Shown here: one piece after another, positions 16,798 to 26,135 of the stretch | Layout: each line of letters starts with the position of its first letter | How positions within the stretch are numbered: position 1 is the first letter of the stretch | Source of the DNA: CBDCKN01 sp965219035 | GTDB taxonomy: Bacteria > Gemmatimonadota > Gemmatimonadetes > Longimicrobiales > Gaopeijiaceae | NCBI GenBank assembly: GCA_965219035.1 | Contig: CBDCMR010000003.1 | Span: 1,054,001 to 1,118,000, forward strand | Length of the DNA stretch: 64,000 nucleotides | Reading direction: 5' to 3' | Notes under the pieces: generated by a model | The model's database searches: none | What the model was told of the DNA's origin: nothing | The model's input: only the letters and a program-made list of their open reading frames with translations | Position numbers and translations under genes: made by a program

Positions 16798-17873
16798 TCA
16801 TCGCCCACTTCTCTGACCTCCACCTGGGGTACCGGGCGTACGCCCATGTGGAGCAGGGCCGCAACGTCCGGGAGTCGGACGTTACCCGCGCTTTCCACCA
16901 GGCCATCGAGAGGGTGATCGGACTGGGCCCGGCGGCCGTGGTCGTGGCGGGTGACGTGTTCGATCGGTCGGAGCCCTCTCACTCCGCCCTGGTAGCCCTC
17001 GCACAGGGGCTCCAGGCCCTTCGGGAAGCTCTCCCGGACACCCCGGTGCTCTTGGCGGCGGGGGCGCGCGATACACCGGCTCCCGTGGCCGATCCGGGTC
17101 CGCTGGCGACGTTCGACACCATGGCCGCCGTGGAGGCCGTGACCGGAACGCTGCGCTCGGTGTACTACTCTCAGCTGGGTTTGAACGTGACGCTCGTTCC
17201 CCATCGGGCCACTCTGCAGGGACCGCCTCCACCGGTGGCTCCCAACCCCGATGCTCGCTGGAACGTGCTAGTGGGCTACGGATCGACGGACGGAGGGGAC
17301 GATGCCATGCTCGCATTGGACCCCTCGGAGTGGGACTACGTGGCTCTCGGCTACGAGCACCACCGCCGGAGGGTTGGAGGGCCTGTGCACTATGCCGGAT
17401 CCCTCGAGCGGGTGGGGCCTACGCCGTGGGAGGAGGCGGCTGAGGAGAAGGGCTTCCTGACGTGCGAGCTGGGGTCGGGGCGTGTTCGCTTCCACGCCAT
17501 CCACGGTCGTCCCGTCGTCTCCTTGGCCTCGATCCCGTATGAGGCGGATCGCCCGAACCGGCTCCGCGAACGTGTCCAGGAAGTACTGGACGAAGTCCCG
17601 GGTGGAATCAAAGAGAAGATTGTGCGTATTCGCATTGAGGGGCTTCCCCCGGACCGCTTGGACCTGCTGGAAGGGCTCTTGCCCGAGTACCGACGTAGAG
17701 CTCTGCATCTGGAGGTGCAGCTCGATGACCGGACGGCTGGAGGGGAATCGGCCGAGGAGCGGCCCTCGGTGCGCTTGGCGTCCAGGCTGGCGGAGCGCCT
17801 CGCGGAAGATGGGGGGAGTCTCGAGGATCTGGTACGGCTGGTCGAGGATTGTCTCCCAGCGACGCAATTGTAG
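16794..17873 (+). CDS. SbcD/Mre11-like metallophosphoesterase with eroded active site
   Basis: 359 residues. It keeps the fold and two motifs, FSDLHLG (Asp8, His10) and AGDVFDR (53-57). Motif III, normally G-N-H-D/E with the catalytic His, is GARD (90-93). The motif IV His is missing in VLVGYG (159-163). Motif V, normally G-H-x-H, is GYEH (186-189). Metal ligands and the catalytic His are thus lost, although the frame is intact and the hydrophobic core is kept. The C-terminal cap is present (EKIVRIRIEGLPPDRLD). I infer a non-catalytic Mre11-like subunit working with the following Rad50-like protein. Confidence 0.82.
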   Translation: MIIAHFSDLHLGYRAYAHVEQGRNVRESDVTRAFHQAIERVIGLGPAAVVVAGDVFDRSEPSHSALVALAQGLQALREALPDTPVLLAAGARDTPAPVADPGPLATFDTMAAVEAVTGTLRSVYYSQLGLNVTLVPHRATLQGPPPPVAPNPDARWNVLVGYGSTDGGDDAMLALDPSEWDYVALGYEHHRRRVGGPVHYAGSLERVGPTPWEEAAEEKGFLTCELGSGRVRFHAIHGRPVVSLASIPYEADRPNRLRERVQEVLDEVPGGIKEKIVRIRIEGLPPDRLDLLEGLLPEYRRRALHLEVQLDDRTAGGESAEERPSVRLASRLAERLAEDGGSLEDLVRLVEDCLPATQL

Positions 17874-17885
17874 GAGGACAGCGCG

Positions 17886-19298
17886 TTGAGCAGCCTTAAT
17901 CTCGGCACATCGTCGTCGGACGCGGACCGGCTGGGCTTCCGGCTCGGCCCCGGCCTTGCCGCGCTCGTCGGTGGCGACGGACCGCTCCGCAACGAGGCGC
18001 TCGAGCGATTCGCCGGTCCACTGGCCAAGGGCGACGAGCGGTTGGCGACACTGGTGGCCGGACACGGACTGACGGAGCCCGCACAGGCGTGGCGTCGCGC
18101 CGTGCGAGTGCTGGCGCAGTGGCTCGGACTGGACGGGGTGGACAGGGAGCTTTCGGATCTGGAGAGAGAGAGTTCGGTGAGCTCGGGCCTCATCTCCATG
18201 GACTCGGGGGTGGAGAACCTCCGTGCCCGGGTCCAGGAGATCCGTCGGCTTCCGGAGGCCGTGCGAATGAAGGAGCGTGAGCTCCGGGAGATGCGGGCCG
18301 ACGCAGCGGAGGTGAGTGGCGACATGGAGGTCGCCAACATGGACTGGCTGCGCGAGAGGCAGGACGCGGAGACGCACCTCCTGGCCTATCGGGATCGGGC
18401 CCGTGAGCTGAAGGTGCGGCTCCAGCAGCTGGAGGCTGGGGGCCCTGAGAGCGAGTGTCCCACGTGCGATCGCCTGCTCGCCGGCCGGTTCGAGTCCGTT
18501 TTGACGGTGCTGCGTGAGGAGTGGGAGTCGGTCGTTCAGGACGGCAGCTGGTGGAAGCGGCGTCGAGAGCAGCTGGACTTCAAGCCTTCTCATCTTCAGG
18601 ACCTGGAGGGGAAGGCGATCCGGCTTCAGGCGGCGATCGAGGAGTGCACGGAGGAGATGGAGCGTATCCGTGCGCGGCTCCCCGAGTTGGCGGAAGCCGA
18701 GGACACGCTCGCCGCGGTACAGGCCGTTGGAATCTCGAGGGATCGACGGAGATCGACGCAGGTGGCGGACCGCGGGGTGGCCAGCGAAGACGTCGATCGG
18801 CGTCGCCGGGCTCTGGAGGCCCTCCGAGCCGAGCTGCTCTCGGATGCCCGGGACATGATTGCGGGGCGGACGGGCCGCTACCTCAATCACTTGACCAGCG
18901 GCGGCGTTCTGGGCGTGGGCCTCACCGGAGACGGAGAGGCTACGGTCGTCCGGGACGAGGGGGCGAGACGGCTGCAGTCCGACGAGGAAGTGGCGGCGTA
19001 CTTGCTCGCGCTCCGGCTCGCGCTCATCGATCTCGCCGCCGAGCGGGGAATTCAATTCGAAGAGGTGCTCCTCGGTGATACCTTCGACCGCCTCGAGCCT
19101 GAGGCCAAGGTCCGGGCCGTCGGGCTTCTTCGGAGCATGCTGCCCCAGGTTCCGAAGATCCTCCTCTTCTGCCGGGGCGAGATGCTGGACACGATTCCCG
19201 AATCGTTCGATTGGATCGTGGACCTGCGTGTGGACCGGGCCGGCGCGCCTCATACGCGCGTCCGGAGAAGCGGAGTGGGGAAGCTACGGGTCCACTGA
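17886..19298 (+). CDS. SbcC/Rad50-like coiled-coil protein lacking Walker A and signature motifs, zinc hook retained
   Basis: 470 residues, much shorter than SbcC (about 1000). The N-terminal strand GFRLGPGLAALVGGDGPLRN lines up with a Walker A region, but G-x-x-G-x-G-K-S/T is absent. Two coiled-coil arms (about 105-185 and 200-320) flank CPTC at 191-194, a classic Rad50 zinc hook. The C-terminal half keeps the shape of the second ATPase lobe, but the LSGGE signature is LQSDEE (363-368) and Walker B is VLLGDTFDRLE without the catalytic Glu. The start is TTG 17886 behind an AGGAGGA site, 12 bases after the SbcD-like stop. Likely a structural pseudo-ATPase. Confidence 0.8.
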   Translation: MSSLNLGTSSSDADRLGFRLGPGLAALVGGDGPLRNEALERFAGPLAKGDERLATLVAGHGLTEPAQAWRRAVRVLAQWLGLDGVDRELSDLERESSVSSGLISMDSGVENLRARVQEIRRLPEAVRMKERELREMRADAAEVSGDMEVANMDWLRERQDAETHLLAYRDRARELKVRLQQLEAGGPESECPTCDRLLAGRFESVLTVLREEWESVVQDGSWWKRRREQLDFKPSHLQDLEGKAIRLQAAIEECTEEMERIRARLPELAEAEDTLAAVQAVGISRDRRRSTQVADRGVASEDVDRRRRALEALRAELLSDARDMIAGRTGRYLNHLTSGGVLGVGLTGDGEATVVRDEGARRLQSDEEVAAYLLALRLALIDLAAERGIQFEEVLLGDTFDRLEPEAKVRAVGLLRSMLPQVPKILLFCRGEMLDTIPESFDWIVDLRVDRAGAPHTRVRRSGVGKLRVH

Positions 19299-19346
19299 CC
19301 CTGGCGGGTCCCCTACGCTTCCGCCGATCTCATCCTCCTCGCGGCT

Positions 19347-19577
19347 TCACGGATGGCTGAGATCCGGGAACTCGGTGTACCCGAGACCCTCGGCCTCGTA
19401 ATCCTGAATCGACTCCCGCCCCGAACCCAGGATCCCTACGGAGCGGGCCAGGTTCTGTACCCCCAGGTACCAGCGGTCCAGGGTCTGCACGATCCGTAGG
19501 ATGATCTCCGCCTCGAAGCCATGGTTTGGAGACGGATCGGAGGCCGTGGTCCCGCCCGACGGTGATTCGTGCTCCAC
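19347..19577 (-). CDS. small hypothetical protein, 76 residues
   Basis: From GTG 19577 the frame gives a polar N-terminus and then AEIILRIVQTLDRWYLGVQN and ESIQDYEAEGLGYTEFPDL, which look like structured, conserved protein rather than shadow. It begins 8 bases after the stop of the DUF6526-like gene and is on the same strand, so the two are probably cotranscribed. The longer frame to 20039 is antisense noise over that gene. Function unknown. Confidence 0.5.
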   Translation of the reverse strand: MEHESPSGGTTASDPSPNHGFEAEIILRIVQTLDRWYLGVQNLARSVGILGSGRESIQDYEAEGLGYTEFPDLSHP

Positions 19578-19585
19578 CCGATGCG

Positions 19586-20023
19586 TCAGATCCGTTGGTG
19601 ATCGGCCCGCCAGCTCGTCACCCGCTTCTTCACCTCGTCCCGGTCGATGATGCCCTCGGTGACGATGGCGTCGAAAAGCTGGGCGACCTCGCCGTCGGAG
19701 GCGAACCGGAGGCCGATGAGCAGTTCGGTGTCCACATCGTAGATGGCGTCGCGCCGCTCCGGCGGCAGGAGGCGCTCGAGGCGCAATTGCTCCTCGAGGC
19801 GAATGATCCGATCCTGCACTCCAAGCGGGAAGAATCGGGCGAAAAACATGGCGATGATGACGCCAACGCCGAAGATCAGGGACATGAGCGACGCGAGGGA
19901 GAACGCGGTTACCACCACATACAGCGACCAAAGGACGTATACGGCGATGAGCCCAAAGGACACGAAGTGGTACATGGGGACGAGCCTGGCGTGATTCTCG
20001 TAACTCTGCGGGGCGTTGCTCAC
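19586..20023 (-). CDS. DUF6526-like small membrane protein
   Basis: About 145 residues from GTG 20023. The N-terminus SNAPQSYENHARLVPMYHFV precedes two membrane helices (about 20-65), then a charged region with LGVQDRIIRLEEQLRLERLL and a C-terminal RFASDGEVAQLF. This layout matches the DUF6526 family of uncharacterised bacterial membrane proteins, named from memory. The upstream extension to 20221 is not needed. Confidence 0.75.
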   Translation of the reverse strand: MSNAPQSYENHARLVPMYHFVSFGLIAVYVLWSLYVVVTAFSLASLMSLIFGVGVIIAMFFARFFPLGVQDRIIRLEEQLRLERLLPPERRDAIYDVDTELLIGLRFASDGEVAQLFDAIVTEGIIDRDEVKKRVTSWRADHQRI

Positions 20024-20141
20024 GGGTTCCTCCTGGCACGGGGATTCGGTTCCTGGGAGGATAGCCGTCGAGGTCGCGCTACCGCCATCCCCGTGGCGGG
20101 GCCGACGGATCGCGGTGAGGGCTCCGCGCGCCCAGTCGGGA

Positions 20142-22481
20142 CTACCGCGCCAACGCCTCCCAGGCGATCCGACGATCTTCGTAGGGAGCTGCCGAGCTTT
20201 CGTTGTCGCTCCGGATCGCACTCTGGACGAGAGCCGCGTAGGCCCAGGCGTAGTACTTCGGGATGCCGATGGTGGATTGGTCGGGCCAGTATGCCCACTC
20301 GTCGGGGATCCCCCCCCGGTGCACGAACACGCTGTCGACCAGCGTGCGAGTCCGCTCCTCGTCGAGCCACGGGCCCGTGACAGGCATCAGGCCCGCGGCC
20401 TCCATGACAACGTTCCTCGGGCTCAGATCCGGAGGGCCTGGGTTGAGCCGAAAAGCCACACCCTGCCGGACCAGATAGGGGAACAAGCCCAGGGACCACA
20501 CCGCGCTACCGCTGGCGGCGAAATAGATGGGCCGGTCGTCGATGCTGTTCTGGATCAGCGCCAGGGCGAATTGCTGCCAGGGGAAGACCACCGTACCTCC
20601 GTCCAGCGTGGCGACCACCGGCCCGAGGCGGAACTCGCGGGTCTCCTCCATTGTGACATACCCCGCTGGGCTGGCCACCTGCTCGATGACGGTGTCGTCC
20701 AGGGCAAGGATCGACTTCCGCGGTGTGGTCACCGGCTCGTCCATCAGGATCCCGATCTTTCCCAAAGCCTCGGCCTCGCCGGGATCGTGGGTATACATCG
20801 CCGCCGTCGATGAGGCTTGGTAGGGACGCTGGCAGACGATCGTCGTCGGATCCTGCTCGGGGTCCACGTTGGCGGGACAGGGGCGGGTCAGGTCGCGGAT
20901 CTGCTTGGTATACCAGTCGGTGTTGAGATAGGACGTGACGATGACGATCACGTCCCGTCGGATGCCCTCCACTTCCTGCAGGTACCAGAGGGGGAATGTG
21001 TCGTTGTCCCCGTTGGTGAAGAGAACCGCATACGGCTCCACGCTCATGAGGAGGTTGTATCCCCAGTCTCTGGCCGAGTAGTCGCCGCTGCGGCTGGCCC
21101 AGGACCAGTTGAAAAGAAGCGGTATGAGGGCCAGCGACAGCACTGGGGCCGCCCGCAGCCAGGAGCCGCCCGTCCGCTCGGCAAGCCGCTGCCAGAGCGC
21201 TGCGATTCCGAGTCCGGCCCAGAGCCCCCAGACCGAGAAGCCGACGATGAAAAAGTAATCCCGCTCACGCACCTCGTTGTTGTCGGTCCCCGGGGCGGGC
21301 GACGCGAGGGAGTACCCGTATTTGAAGTTCAGGTAGAAGACCACGCCCAGCGAGAGCGTGGCGAACAGGACCAACGTGTAGAGCCCGGTGGCCGAGTCAC
21401 GGCGGAGGTGCTGGCTGGCGCCATAGGCCCCAAGGGCTGCGAAGAGAGCGGTGAACGGGAGCCTAAGGAGTGGGAAGACCGTCTCCGGTCCGGCCACGCC
21501 CCTGGCCCATTGCCAGTCGAAGTACTGGAGGTAGTTGGCGTACTGAGACCACAGGGGTGCCAGGCGTGGGAAGAGAGGCGCCTTGTCGTACTGCTGCCTG
21601 GAGAGGGCCGCTGACAGCTCCATGCACCCCGCTTGCCCCCACGTGACGATGCTTGTCAGGGCGCTCTGGATGGTCGAACAGGTCGGGTCGCCCTGGTTGA
21701 TGACGGGGGCCAGACCGGCCCGGAGCGGCAGGAAGAGGTGAATGGAGAGGCCGAGGAACACCGCCAGGGCGCCAACAGCGTAGAGTCGCCAGTTGAGAAG
21801 GGTCTTAGGCGAGATCAGCAGGATGAACACAGCCAGAGCAGGGGCGGCCAGGAACGCCATCAGGTGGTTTCCCACCGACAACGCCAGGATGAAAGCCATG
21901 AGCACCAGCAGGTTGTCGTCCCTGCCCTTGCCCAGGTTCTCTCGCCAGTGGAACACGAGCCAGGTCAAGAGAGCGATGGTGAAGAGCGAGACCGTGTAGA
22001 CCTTCTCGTTCACGTTGGACTGATTCCAGACGGTGAAGGCTGTCGCGCTCACGAGAGCCGCGGTCACGGCGCCGACCAACCGGAAGCGTCGATCGTTGGA
22101 GAAGAACCCGAGGACGTGGTATACGGCCAGGAACCAGAGGCCGTGGGCCAGGCTCCCCATTAGCGCGGAGAAGAGATTGATGCGGGTGGCCACCGTCAGA
22201 CCGAGGGGGGCCAGGAGGACGTCCCACGTGCGTGCCAGGACCACGAAGAGCGGGTTCCCAGGCGGATGGGGAATCCCCAGGATATGCCCGGTGGCTATAT
22301 ATTCGCTCGTGTCCCAGAAGGCCGTGGTGGGAGCCAGGGTGATCGCATAAATGAGGCCCACCCCCAGAGCGACGATGACCGCCCAGCCATAGGGCGGTCC
22401 GTTGACTTTGGGACCATCTCTTACCCCCCGCTCATCGTCGTCGACGAGCTTGGGGGCTGTTTCGGTGTCGGTGAGGCTCAT
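20142..22481 (-). CDS. DUF2723 family membrane protein (PMT-like GT-C glycosyltransferase fold)
   Basis: About 779 residues. The first membrane segment is followed by TTAFWDTSEYIATGHILGIP and HPPGNPLFVVLARTWDVLL, the DUF2723 signature; the D-x-x-E pair resembles the catalytic loop of GT-C enzymes such as O-mannosyltransferases. There are about ten hydrophobic segments, then a soluble C-terminal third that includes LMSVEPYAVLFTNGDNDTF. ATG 22481 has GAGGGGCGAG before it. It probably transfers a lipid-linked sugar at the periplasmic face; the acceptor is unknown. Confidence 0.85.
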   Translation of the reverse strand: MSLTDTETAPKLVDDDERGVRDGPKVNGPPYGWAVIVALGVGLIYAITLAPTTAFWDTSEYIATGHILGIPHPPGNPLFVVLARTWDVLLAPLGLTVATRINLFSALMGSLAHGLWFLAVYHVLGFFSNDRRFRLVGAVTAALVSATAFTVWNQSNVNEKVYTVSLFTIALLTWLVFHWRENLGKGRDDNLLVLMAFILALSVGNHLMAFLAAPALAVFILLISPKTLLNWRLYAVGALAVFLGLSIHLFLPLRAGLAPVINQGDPTCSTIQSALTSIVTWGQAGCMELSAALSRQQYDKAPLFPRLAPLWSQYANYLQYFDWQWARGVAGPETVFPLLRLPFTALFAALGAYGASQHLRRDSATGLYTLVLFATLSLGVVFYLNFKYGYSLASPAPGTDNNEVRERDYFFIVGFSVWGLWAGLGIAALWQRLAERTGGSWLRAAPVLSLALIPLLFNWSWASRSGDYSARDWGYNLLMSVEPYAVLFTNGDNDTFPLWYLQEVEGIRRDVIVIVTSYLNTDWYTKQIRDLTRPCPANVDPEQDPTTIVCQRPYQASSTAAMYTHDPGEAEALGKIGILMDEPVTTPRKSILALDDTVIEQVASPAGYVTMEETREFRLGPVVATLDGGTVVFPWQQFALALIQNSIDDRPIYFAASGSAVWSLGLFPYLVRQGVAFRLNPGPPDLSPRNVVMEAAGLMPVTGPWLDEERTRTLVDSVFVHRGGIPDEWAYWPDQSTIGIPKYYAWAYAALVQSAIRSDNESSAAPYEDRRIAWEALAR

Positions 22482-22595
22482 CTCGCCCCTCGCTGGAGTG
22501 CTGCTCGGCTGGCCCCAAGATAGCACTTGAAGAGGATCACCAAGGAGTGGCCGCTCAGTCGTGTGCCGCCTTCAAAGAGGCCCACCACGCTCGTG

Positions 22596-24584
22596 CTACT
22601 TTGTCGTGAGGTGTAGGTTCCCCCAGTCGTCCACCGTCAGCCGCCACCCTTCCGGAACCCATGTGGTGGAGCTGTACTCCGAAACCACCGCCGGCCCTTC
22701 CAGTTCGTGTCCGGGAGAAATCTTGCTCCGCCAGACACGGCCAGCCTCCACCCAGCGCCCATCTACGTGCACCTGAGTGGGGCTGAGGGTGACGGGCCCC
22801 GTGGTGGGAGGAAGGCGCTGGAGCTCCAGTTCGGGACCGGGTGCAGAGGCGACCACGCGGAGTGTAACGGCCTCCACCGGAGTGCCCTCCCGCTGGTAAC
22901 CGTACCTCTCCTGGTGAAGAGCGTGGAAGGCAGCCACCCAGTCCGTGCCCGGCACCCGGAGCTCGAAGCTCTGCCCGACGTAGCGAGCGTCGACCCACCG
23001 GTGGAGCTCGATTGTCGCCTCCTCCACGTCCTCCTGTCGTATCGCCTCGAGCGTGTGCCTCTCGAGCTCCAGATACACCTCCTTTATGCGTCTCTCTCCA
23101 GAGGGCGTCTCGGTGGAGATCAGCACCGTCCGTGACGTCTCGCGGGTCACGTCGGCCGCCAGCATGCCGTAGGCCGAAAGGAGGCCAGGCGTGGGTGGGA
23201 CTATAGCGCGGTCGGCACCCAGCTTTTGGGCGAGGCCCGCAGCGTGGAGTCCGCCGGCACCTCCGAACGCAACGAGCGCGAAGTCGGCTGGGTCGTACCC
23301 GCGCTCCACGGAGATAACACGGAGGGCTCGCTCCATGGCCGAGTCGGCCACAGCCAGAATCCCCTCGGCAGTGTCCTCGAGGCTCGCGTCCAGGCTCTCG
23401 GCAAGGCTGGCAAGCGTGGGCTCGATTCCGTTCCGGTCGAGCGTACCTTCACCACCCAGAAAGGCATCGGCGGGAAGGCGACCGAGCCAGACGTGGGCGT
23501 CGGTGACCGTGACGGCGTCCCCTCCCCTCCCATAGCAGATCGGACCGGGGTCGGCACCGGCGGACTGGGGGCCCACCCGTAGCGCACCGCCCGGGTCGAC
23601 ACGAGCGAGGGAGCCTCCTCCTGCTCCCACCGTGTGGATATCGATGACGGGGACAGCCACGGGCTGACCCCCGATCTCGAACTCCCGTGTGTGTAGGAGC
23701 CCACCGGGGCAAAGAGACACGTCGGTGGACGTGCCGCCCATGTCGAATGAGACAATCTGATCGAATCCGGCGAGGCGTCCCCACGCCAGCGCCCCCACCA
23801 CTCCCCCCGCGGGGCCGGACAGTACGGTGTGGATCGGCTCTCGGGTCGCACGGCTCACCGGCAGCGATCCTCCGTTGGAGCCCATGATCCTCACCCGCTC
23901 CGCTCCGGTCTCCCGATCCAGCCGGCCCAGGTAGGCGGACACGCGGCGTGCCACGTACGCGTTCACCACCGTCGTGGATGTTCGCTCGTATTCCCGGTAC
24001 TCGGGCAACAGCCTTGCGGATACCGACAGAGGAACAGAGACCTCCGCCAGAGCTTCGGCGACACTCTCCTCATGCGCAGGGTTCGCGTACGAGTGGAGAA
24101 GCACCACTGCAACGGACTCAGCACCAGCGAGCCGCTCGGCCAGACCGTCCAACTCGTCCTGGTCGAGGGGCTCGACCACCTGGCCCTCCGGTCCGACTCT
24201 GCCGCGGATGCCGACGCGGTCGTCTCGATGGACCAGAGGACTGGGGCGATGGCCGACCAGGGCGTACAGCTGAGGCCGGTTCTGTCGTCCAATCTCTATG
24301 ACATCCTCGAAGCCGGCGTTGGTGACGAGCTTGACCCGAGCGCCCTTTCGCTCCAGAAGGGCGTTGGTGGCCACAGTGGAACCGTGAAGGAGCAGGTAGT
24401 CGCCTTCGCCCGTGCCCAACAGCGTCATGAGTCCCTCGAGGACGGCGTCGGCTGGATCGGTGGGGGTGGAGGGTACCTTGAGCCACCGGAGACGACCGGC
24501 GTCGAGGACGAGGATATCGGTGAAGGTACCCCCCGTGTCGACGGCGACGACCCGCCAGATCTTTCCCTTTCTCGCTTCGCTCAT
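22596..24584 (-). CDS. hyuA: hydantoinase/oxoprolinase HyuA-type subunit
   Basis: About 662 residues. The ASKHA-type nucleotide sites are visible: VVAVDTGGTFTDILVL at the N-terminus, SFDMGGTSTDVSLCPGG in the middle, HTVGAGGGSLARVDPGGALR and the late VAFGGAGGLHAAGLA. It would be the ATP-dependent ring-opening subunit of N-methylhydantoinase, 5-oxoprolinase or acetone carboxylase-type enzymes. These usually pair with HyuB, which is absent on both sides here. ATG 24584 follows GGAG. It diverges from trpE by 51 bases. Confidence 0.9.
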   Translation of the reverse strand: MSEARKGKIWRVVAVDTGGTFTDILVLDAGRLRWLKVPSTPTDPADAVLEGLMTLLGTGEGDYLLLHGSTVATNALLERKGARVKLVTNAGFEDVIEIGRQNRPQLYALVGHRPSPLVHRDDRVGIRGRVGPEGQVVEPLDQDELDGLAERLAGAESVAVVLLHSYANPAHEESVAEALAEVSVPLSVSARLLPEYREYERTSTTVVNAYVARRVSAYLGRLDRETGAERVRIMGSNGGSLPVSRATREPIHTVLSGPAGGVVGALAWGRLAGFDQIVSFDMGGTSTDVSLCPGGLLHTREFEIGGQPVAVPVIDIHTVGAGGGSLARVDPGGALRVGPQSAGADPGPICYGRGGDAVTVTDAHVWLGRLPADAFLGGEGTLDRNGIEPTLASLAESLDASLEDTAEGILAVADSAMERALRVISVERGYDPADFALVAFGGAGGLHAAGLAQKLGADRAIVPPTPGLLSAYGMLAADVTRETSRTVLISTETPSGERRIKEVYLELERHTLEAIRQEDVEEATIELHRWVDARYVGQSFELRVPGTDWVAAFHALHQERYGYQREGTPVEAVTLRVVASAPGPELELQRLPPTTGPVTLSPTQVHVDGRWVEAGRVWRSKISPGHELEGPAVVSEYSSTTWVPEGWRLTVDDWGNLHLTTK

Positions 24585-24635
24585 AAGTTCTCCAGGCTCC
24601 GACCCGAGGCCCCCCTCACGTGACGAACGAGGTCC

Positions 24636-26135
24636 ATGCAGCTCAAGCCCAGCTTCGAAGAGTTCCGCGCCCAGGCGAACCGCGGCGGCGTCCTTCCGGT
24701 GTGGAGGGAGTTCCTGTTCGATGTGGACACCGCCGTCACCGCCTATGCCAAAATCCGACGCCCCCCGTTCGGCTTTCTGCTTGAGTCCGTGGTCGGCGGC
24801 GAGCAGTGGGCCCGATACACCTTTCTGGGGAGCGAGCCCGCCGAAGCCTGGCGCCTGATCCAGGGCCGGGCCGAGCTGTGGACTCGGGGTGACGGCTGGG
24901 CGCCCATCGCCACCGACGACCCTCTGGCCGATCTCGACGAACGGCTGCGAGCTCGTCAACCCCTCACCACCGGGGGCCTGCCCCGGCTGTGGGGAGGCGC
25001 CGTAGGGTACTTCGGGTACGACGTGGTGCGCCAGATCGAGCACTTGCCCGATGTCCCCCCGGACGATCTGCATCTTCCTGACGGCCTCTTTGTCTTCATC
25101 GATGTCGTGCTCGCCATCGACAATCTCCTGGGGCGCGCCATGGCCATCGCCACCGTCGAGGTGGAGGAGGGCCTGAACGAAGAGGAGCTCGGCAGGCGGT
25201 ACGATCTGGCGGCCGAGAAGACACACGACCTCGTGTCGCGGCTGTCGGAGGAGCCATCTCCGCCTCCATTGGAGCTGGGCCCCGAGCCGGACGAGGACCC
25301 GAGCTTCACGAGCACCATGAGTCGCGGGGAATTCGAGGCGGCCGTGGAGCGGATCCGTGATTACATCATGGCCGGTGACGCATTTCAAGTGGTCTTGAGT
25401 CAACGCCTCGAGATGCAGCTTCCCGCCGGGCCCTTCGACCTGTATCGAGCGCTCCGGTCGCTGAATCCGTCCCCCTACCTCTACTTCCTGGAGCTTGACG
25501 GCCTTTGCCTGGTGGGGAGCTCACCGGAGGTCCTGGTCCGGGTCGAGGACGACGTCGTGACAGTGAGGCCCATTGCCGGGACGAGGCCCAGGGGAGCCAC
25601 CCCGGAGCAGGATCGGGCGCTGGCGCAGGATCTGGCCGGTGATGAAAAAGAGCTGGCGGAGCATCGCATGCTGGTGGATCTGGGGCGCAACGACGTGGGC
25701 CGGGTCGCCGAATACGGCTCGGTCACGGTCCCCGACCTGATGTTGGTGGAGCGTTACTCCCACGTCATGCACCTGGTCAGCCAGGTGGAGGGAAAGCTCC
25801 GGCCGGGCCTGTCGTCCATGGATGTGTTCCGGGCGTGCTTTCCCGCCGGTACGGTCTCGGGGGCTCCCAAGGTCCGTGCCATGGAGATCATCGACGAGCT
25901 AGAGCCGGTCAGGAGGGGCCCATACGCCGGGGCTGTGGGTCACTTCGGCTGGGGAGGAGCCGCCATGGATACGGCCATCACGATTCGCACCGTCGTGGTG
26001 AAGGATGGTACCGCGTATGTCCAGGCGGGTGCCGGTATCGTGGCCGACTCGGATCCGGGTCGCGAGTACGAGGAGACGCTCAACAAAGCACGGGCCCTCT
26101 TGAGGGCCGGCGCCATGCTGGCACCGGGGGACTAG
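24636..26135 (+). CDS. trpE: anthranilate synthase component I
   Basis: 499 residues, the usual TrpE length. LLES near residue 50 is the tryptophan feedback site. The chorismate-binding C-terminal domain has SPEVLVRVEDDVVTVRPIAG, GTRPRG, ELAEHRMLVDLGRNDVGRV, FPAGTVSGAPKVRAMEIIDE and the final GAGIVADSDPGREYEET. It makes anthranilate from chorismate with the TrpG glutaminase, which is not in this window. Pabs-type synthases share the fold, but the N-terminal LLES and GTVSGAPK favour TrpE. Confidence 0.9.
   Translation: MQLKPSFEEFRAQANRGGVLPVWREFLFDVDTAVTAYAKIRRPPFGFLLESVVGGEQWARYTFLGSEPAEAWRLIQGRAELWTRGDGWAPIATDDPLADLDERLRARQPLTTGGLPRLWGGAVGYFGYDVVRQIEHLPDVPPDDLHLPDGLFVFIDVVLAIDNLLGRAMAIATVEVEEGLNEEELGRRYDLAAEKTHDLVSRLSEEPSPPPLELGPEPDEDPSFTSTMSRGEFEAAVERIRDYIMAGDAFQVVLSQRLEMQLPAGPFDLYRALRSLNPSPYLYFLELDGLCLVGSSPEVLVRVEDDVVTVRPIAGTRPRGATPEQDRALAQDLAGDEKELAEHRMLVDLGRNDVGRVAEYGSVTVPDLMLVERYSHVMHLVSQVEGKLRPGLSSMDVFRACFPAGTVSGAPKVRAMEIIDELEPVRRGPYAGAVGHFGWGGAAMDTAITIRTVVVKDGTAYVQAGAGIVADSDPGREYEETLNKARALLRAGAMLAPGD

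Noticed and set aside
17268..19253. 661-codon minus-strand frame over the Mre11/Rad50-like genes
   Set aside because: The + strand has fold-specific motifs, a zinc hook and good ribosome sites; the minus frame has none.
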